Shown: one piece after another, positions 7,596-10,242 of the stretch
Numbering within the stretch: the first letter of the stretch is position 1
How the letters are laid out: every line of letters begins with the position of its first letter
Origin: Dehalococcoidia bacterium UBA3254
Lineage (GTDB): Bacteria > Chloroflexota > Dehalococcoidia > Dehalococcoidales > UBA3254
NCBI GenBank assembly: GCA_002362735.1
Contig: DEUU01000241.1
Coordinates: 1-10,242, forward strand
Direction of reading: 5' to 3'
DNA: 10,242 nt
The notes under the pieces: generated by a model
What the model saw: the letters and a program-made list of their open reading frames with translations, nothing else
Told to the model about the DNA's origin: nothing
The model's database searches: none
Position numbers and translations under genes: made by a program

Positions 7596-9307
7596 TGTAT
7601 GGCACCAGGGGGGAGCGTCTCGTTCGTGACTTCTGAAATAATTTTCGCAATAATGCTCGACGACAATTCCAGCCAGTCTTCCGGCAGTCTTGTATTCTCC
7701 AGTCTGTCCATTATATCTACCAGGTAACGTCGATAGAATTGACCTGTTAACCCATGCCGCAACTCTTGGATCTTACTTTGTAATCGTTGTCTGAGCTCTT
7801 CATTATGGGGTGGCAGAGCTGTCGTCGTATATATCATCATACAACGCTTTACAATCTCATCAGGAAAAGACTGAGGCTCCGCGTTCATCGAGACAATAAA
7901 CCCGGGATGTTCTACTACAGGTGCCTGCATCTCATTTTTAATCATTTCTCTTCCATGGCGGATAAAAGCGGCGCGTCCTATATCATCGAACACCACCGGA
8001 AATCTTTTGTAAGCTTGCTGTAGAGTCCTCAGGTTGGAAGATGTAAAAGCATCCTTGGGTATTGTCCTGGTATAGCCGAACATTGAAGTCATAAGAGTAT
8101 CTACCAGGCTCGTTTTGCCGCAGTTAGACTTGCCGAATATGATTGCAAATGAAGGGAAACGAATGACATCGCTGTCTTGCAGTAAAGCCAAGGCCCTCAT
8201 GTCACACATGAATGGAGAAAAATACAGCCATGCCATCAGAGTGAAGTAGTCCCGCTGAAGCCGCTGCACATTTCCCTCAAATGCCCCTTCATAATTTTTA
8301 AAGTAATTTAAAAGTAAATTCGTGTCTGTCCTGACTCCGTTGATGTCATAATTTAGAGAGAATTGCTGCCCTGAAAGCAATACTGTGCGGTTCACTCTAT
8401 CCAGAGAAAAATAGCGGTTATCCGCTTCCTCGGCGGATTTAACCAGCTTTATACGGCTGATATCCCTCTTCACCTCCGGAGTGATTTTTTGCTTTCCGGA
8501 CCGTATAGGAGGAATCGCAGCCGAAATATTTGGAGCTATGGCTGCCGCGACCTTCTCTATCCGCGCAATCTGGATCGGTGCTGTTAACTCAATTTCTTCT
8601 GCCGATGGAGTATCGATAATCAGAGTAGTCTTTGAATCAGACATGACCGGTGTTTCAAAGATCTCGATATCAGCCTTTGTAATTCTATCTTCGGATAGCT
8701 GAATTTCATCAGAAGCCGCGTCTCTCAATTTATCAAACATGCGGTTATAGTGAAGCCACGCTTTTTCATCGTTGTCGAATTTTACCAGAGTCTCCGGCTG
8801 ATTGCCTGAGAAGGCTCGTTCGGAAAGATTAGCTGAACCGATAATGGCTCGAGTGTGCCCATCTGCATTATTTAGTAAATATAGCTTGGCATGCGCAACA
8901 TATTTTTTCATGACATAGAAGCGAGCCCGGCCGGAGTGTACATTTTCCAGAATATAGGAATGCCGGTTGTCTTTCAGCCCGATAATAGCAGTGCGCATAT
9001 CACTGACCACGACTTTCTGGAATGATAATATGTCTTTTATATCTCTTAAGACGCCTTGATATCCGAAGATGCATTCAAATCTGTTGAATGCATATTTATC
9101 CAGCATTCTGACTATGGCATTTACACTGGCGGAATAGGTCAATACACTCAGACTATCAAAGCCCTCAAAAATGTCCCAGTTGAATTTCTGCTCTTCCAGA
9201 AATTGCGCGCTGACTACTCGCAGACCGCCGCCGTCATCCAGACTGAAACCAGTCTGTACCTGGGTTGTAATTTCATTTTCTTCAAAGAGACCATTGTTCG
9301 GTATCAA
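7592..9307 (-). CDS. PLD-type nuclease fused to a P-loop ATPase, candidate defence effector
   Basis: A 571-residue cytoplasmic protein with two parts. Residues about 25-200 match the phospholipase D-like nuclease fold with a single catalytic motif: H139-A-K141, then GSANLS at 157-162 and E172 (PETLV). The usual Asp of the HKD motif is Asn146 here. One-motif PLD nucleases such as BfiI act as dimers. Residues about 205-300 are a low-complexity linker rich in Ile, Ala, Glu and Pro. Residues about 300-571 contain a Walker A (GKSNCGKTS, G392-S400), a Walker B (VVFDDIG, D441-D442), a sensor-1-like Asn (IVSMNAE, N475) and a basic stretch VKRCMMIY; this resembles SF3 or AAA-type NTPases more than SF1/SF2 helicases. 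The start is TTG with GGAAG 8 bases upstream, and an in-frame TAG two codons before it rules out a longer form; the first ATG would cut away the first PLD strands. It has its own promoter and no metabolic link to its neighbours. The defence role is inferred from architecture. Confidence 0.87.
   Translation of the reverse strand: MIPNNGLFEENEITTQVQTGFSLDDGGGLRVVSAQFLEEQKFNWDIFEGFDSLSVLTYSASVNAIVRMLDKYAFNRFECIFGYQGVLRDIKDILSFQKVVVSDMRTAIIGLKDNRHSYILENVHSGRARFYVMKKYVAHAKLYLLNNADGHTRAIIGSANLSERAFSGNQPETLVKFDNDEKAWLHYNRMFDKLRDAASDEIQLSEDRITKADIEIFETPVMSDSKTTLIIDTPSAEEIELTAPIQIARIEKVAAAIAPNISAAIPPIRSGKQKITPEVKRDISRIKLVKSAEEADNRYFSLDRVNRTVLLSGQQFSLNYDINGVRTDTNLLLNYFKNYEGAFEGNVQRLQRDYFTLMAWLYFSPFMCDMRALALLQDSDVIRFPSFAIIFGKSNCGKTSLVDTLMTSMFGYTRTIPKDAFTSSNLRTLQQAYKRFPVVFDDIGRAAFIRHGREMIKNEMQAPVVEHPGFIVSMNAEPQSFPDEIVKRCMMIYTTTALPPHNEELRQRLQSKIQELRHGLTGQFYRRYLVDIMDRLENTRLPEDWLELSSSIIAKIISEVTNETLPPGAIQ
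7607..7613 (-). other. Possible -1 frameshift site C CCC CCT at the PLD-ATPase / 106-residue junction
   Basis: On the coding strand the last codons of the ATPase run CTC CCC CCT GGT. Split by the zero frame this is C CCC CCT, which fits the X XXY YYZ slippery form. A -1 slip enters exactly the frame of the 106-residue product and gives ETLPPWCHTVTWLDY. A seventh C in the homopolymer would do the same, so a sequencing or replication slip is equally compatible. I did not find a clear stimulatory stem-loop after it. Confidence 0.4.
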
Positions 9308-9337
9308 CGTCTAGACTTCCAGCTTATTTTTAGACTA

Positions 9338-9366
9338 ATCGTAGAAGTTCAAGAAGTAACTGTCAA
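9338..9366 (-). promoter_or_regulatory. Sigma70-like promoter of the PLD-ATPase unit
   Basis: On the minus strand there is a perfect -35 box TTGACA (9361-9366), a spacer of 17 bases and a -10 box TACGAT (9338-9343, 4 of 6 matches to consensus). Transcription would start around 9331, leaving a leader of about 24 bases with GGAAG before the TTG start at 9307. Spacing and placement are ideal, so the PLD-ATPase unit is probably transcribed independently of the thiolase gene. Confidence 0.6.
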
Positions 9367-9792
9367 GAGCCATAGCAGCCAATTCAAATAAGTCTGACTA
9401 TCGTATCAAATCGAATTGAGACTACTAGCGCAGCGGGCTATAGATAAGCTTTCCTCCTTTTGACCAGGTCGAGGGCTTGTCTTTTTCTGGTATTATAATT
9501 TATTACCACTGCAAAGTCCTGCACGGTAGTAGTTCACTGTTATTTGAACATACCACTGTACGGAAATTGGCATCACTCTACCAATGTGCGCAGGATTGCC
9601 ATACAGAGTGAAGGCGTAAACCATCAGGTTAATTTGAGGCGCTATCTTTACAATAAGCTCGGGATACTTTGGAGGCCTGGTCGGGGGTCATCAATAAAAG
9701 GGTTCATAAGTGTCTAAAGCTTCCGAAGGATCTTCTTGAATATGACCGTCAAAGGTGATATTGCCCCGTTAGAAAACTCTTACAAAATGGGT

Positions 9793-9819
9793 GCTGGGAG
9801 TTGTTGCTCCCAGCTTTTT
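9793..9819 (+). terminator. Strong intrinsic terminator, plus-strand orientation
   Basis: GCTGGGAG (9793-9800) pairs perfectly with CTCCCAGC (9807-9814) around the six-base loop TTGTTG, followed directly by TTTTT (9815-9819). This is a textbook rho-independent terminator for plus-strand transcription. On the minus strand the hairpin lies 49 bases after the thiolase stop but is followed by ACCCATTTTG, a poor T tract, so it may only partly stop thiolase transcripts. Confidence 0.75.
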
Positions 9820-9862
9820 CCCCTTGTAACTCTGTTTATAAATAGTGTTGATTTCGAATTAT

Positions 9863-10242
9863 TTATGAAACTTTAACTACCAGTGCTGCAGCGGTATCAC
9901 CAGCCGCGCATCCGGCAAATAAGCCGTAACCTCCTCCGATTTTTATTAGCTCTTCAATAAGCTCTACCGTAGCGCGGGCTCCGGTAGGTCCCTGTGGATG
10001 TCCCCATATCAGTGAACTTCCATAATTATTAAAAATCTCGGGTGGAATCTTCATCAGGCTGCCCATGACTATATCGTTGACAGTGAATGGATTATGAGTC
10101 TTGACCGCTTTCAGTTCTTTAACCGCTATTCCGGCATTCTTAAGTGCCATCTCGGCCGCCGGGGTCACTGCCGCCGCCATGCGGGCTTTCTTCGCCCTGG
10201 CGAAGCCATAGCTCAGTAGCTGTATGGTAATATTCTTGTCTT
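9863..10242 (-). CDS. Thiolase family protein, C-terminal part (5' truncated by window)
   Basis: The last 125 residues of a thiolase-superfamily enzyme, which condenses or cleaves acyl-CoA thioesters in the cytoplasm. The frame stays open past the internal ATG at 10178-10180 to the window edge, so that methionine is not the start. Family marks are VKTHNPFTVNDIV, the conserved GHPQGPTGARATVELIEEL (the His of GHP is a catalytic residue in thiolases), and YGLFAGCAAGDTAAALVVKV, which contains the second active-site Cys. That last element differs from the usual CxGGGxG: it reads CAAGDTA, which is closer to the SCP-x/archaeal branch than to FadA or PhaA; this assignment is tentative. The nucleophilic Cys of the N-terminal half is outside the window. 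It fits an anaerobic acyl-CoA pathway but shows no link to the neighbouring PLD-ATPase unit. Confidence 0.9.
   Translation of the reverse strand, partial: DKNITIQLLSYGFARAKKARMAAAVTPAAEMALKNAGIAVKELKAVKTHNPFTVNDIVMGSLMKIPPEIFNNYGSSLIWGHPQGPTGARATVELIEELIKIGGGYGLFAGCAAGDTAAALVVKVS

Larger units (their letters stand above)
9308..9862. other. Intergenic region of 555 bases between the PLD-ATPase unit and the thiolase
   Basis: No convincing protein gene. It contains the promoter of the PLD-ATPase unit at its left end, an imperfect palindrome (TCAAATCGAATTGA, 9406-9419) 40 bases upstream of that -35 box, a perfect TATAAT on the plus strand at 9494-9499 without a good -35 box, and a strong plus-strand terminator at 9793-9819. 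On the plus strand one frame is open for 72 codons (9499-9717) but has no ATG, and a second short frame ends at 9756-9758. These may be remnants of a lost plus-strand gene or an untranslated transcript. Confidence 0.5.

Noticed and set aside
9056..9391. A 111-codon plus-strand frame opposite the PLD domain
   Set aside because: It lies antisense to the strongly motif-supported PLD coding sequence and has no family features; it is a shadow frame.
9447..9540. A perfect AAAAGGAGGAA on the minus strand in the right-hand gap, near a 28-codon frame ending in KRRKAYL
   Set aside because: The Shine-Dalgarno-like sequence lies inside the end of that frame, with no start codon at a suitable distance after it, so it does not serve a gene I can identify.
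2080..9740. Identical 14-mer AGGATCTTCTTGAA at 2080-2093 and 9727-9740
   Set aside because: One shared 14-mer in 10 kb is close to chance expectation, and the similarity stops at both edges, so it is not a repeat or attachment site.
1..10242. tRNA, rRNA, CRISPR array, insertion sequence or integrase
   Set aside because: I looked for cloverleaf ends, regularly spaced repeats, terminal inverted repeats and transposase motifs and found none that could be supported.

Overview
The window looks like a piece of chromosome from an anaerobic bacterium of moderate GC content. The left edge carries a tungsten/molybdenum aldehyde:ferredoxin oxidoreductase, an enzyme class of strict anaerobes. Shine-Dalgarno sites, a lipobox and a TTGACA-type promoter argue for a bacterium rather than an archaeon. 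I cannot place the lineage from sequence alone; Desulfobacterota, anaerobic Chloroflexota or syntrophic Firmicutes would all fit.

Left part (1-2312, + strand): the C-terminal part of the AOR family enzyme is followed by an NAD-dependent extended SDR (epimerase/dehydratase) with a strong ribosome binding site. Two open frames without start codons flank the SDR. The left one ends in a TAATG overlap with the SDR start. The right one (2070-2312) reads like protein but has no start and is probably a gene remnant.

Middle part (2328-4954, - strand): a ketopantoate reductase family enzyme, a possible 69-residue single-span membrane protein and a 12-helix MFS transporter of the monocarboxylate/OFA type follow one another and may form one transcription unit for an organic acid. 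A 580-base AT-rich gap without a convincing gene follows (4955-5534), with a weak intrinsic terminator near its right end.

Right part (5535-9307, - strand): a large FecR-domain lipoprotein lies downstream of the most interesting locus, a PLD-type nuclease fused to a P-loop ATPase. That gene overlaps a 106-residue frame by 4 bases (GTGA). The junction lies just after the heptamer C CCC CCT, and a -1 shift there would give one 677-residue protein. The unit has its own sigma70-like promoter (9338-9366). Its architecture, nuclease plus NTPase with a private promoter between unrelated metabolic genes, resembles anti-phage or anti-plasmid effectors. I could not match it to a named system, so the defence role is inference.

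Right edge (9308-10242): a 555-base gap holds a textbook intrinsic terminator on the + strand with no recognisable + strand gene before it. It is followed by the C-terminal part of a thiolase on the - strand that runs off the window. AOR, SDR, organic-acid transporter, reductase and thiolase together suggest anaerobic carboxylic acid or acyl-CoA metabolism; the PLD-ATPase unit is an unrelated insertion in that setting.
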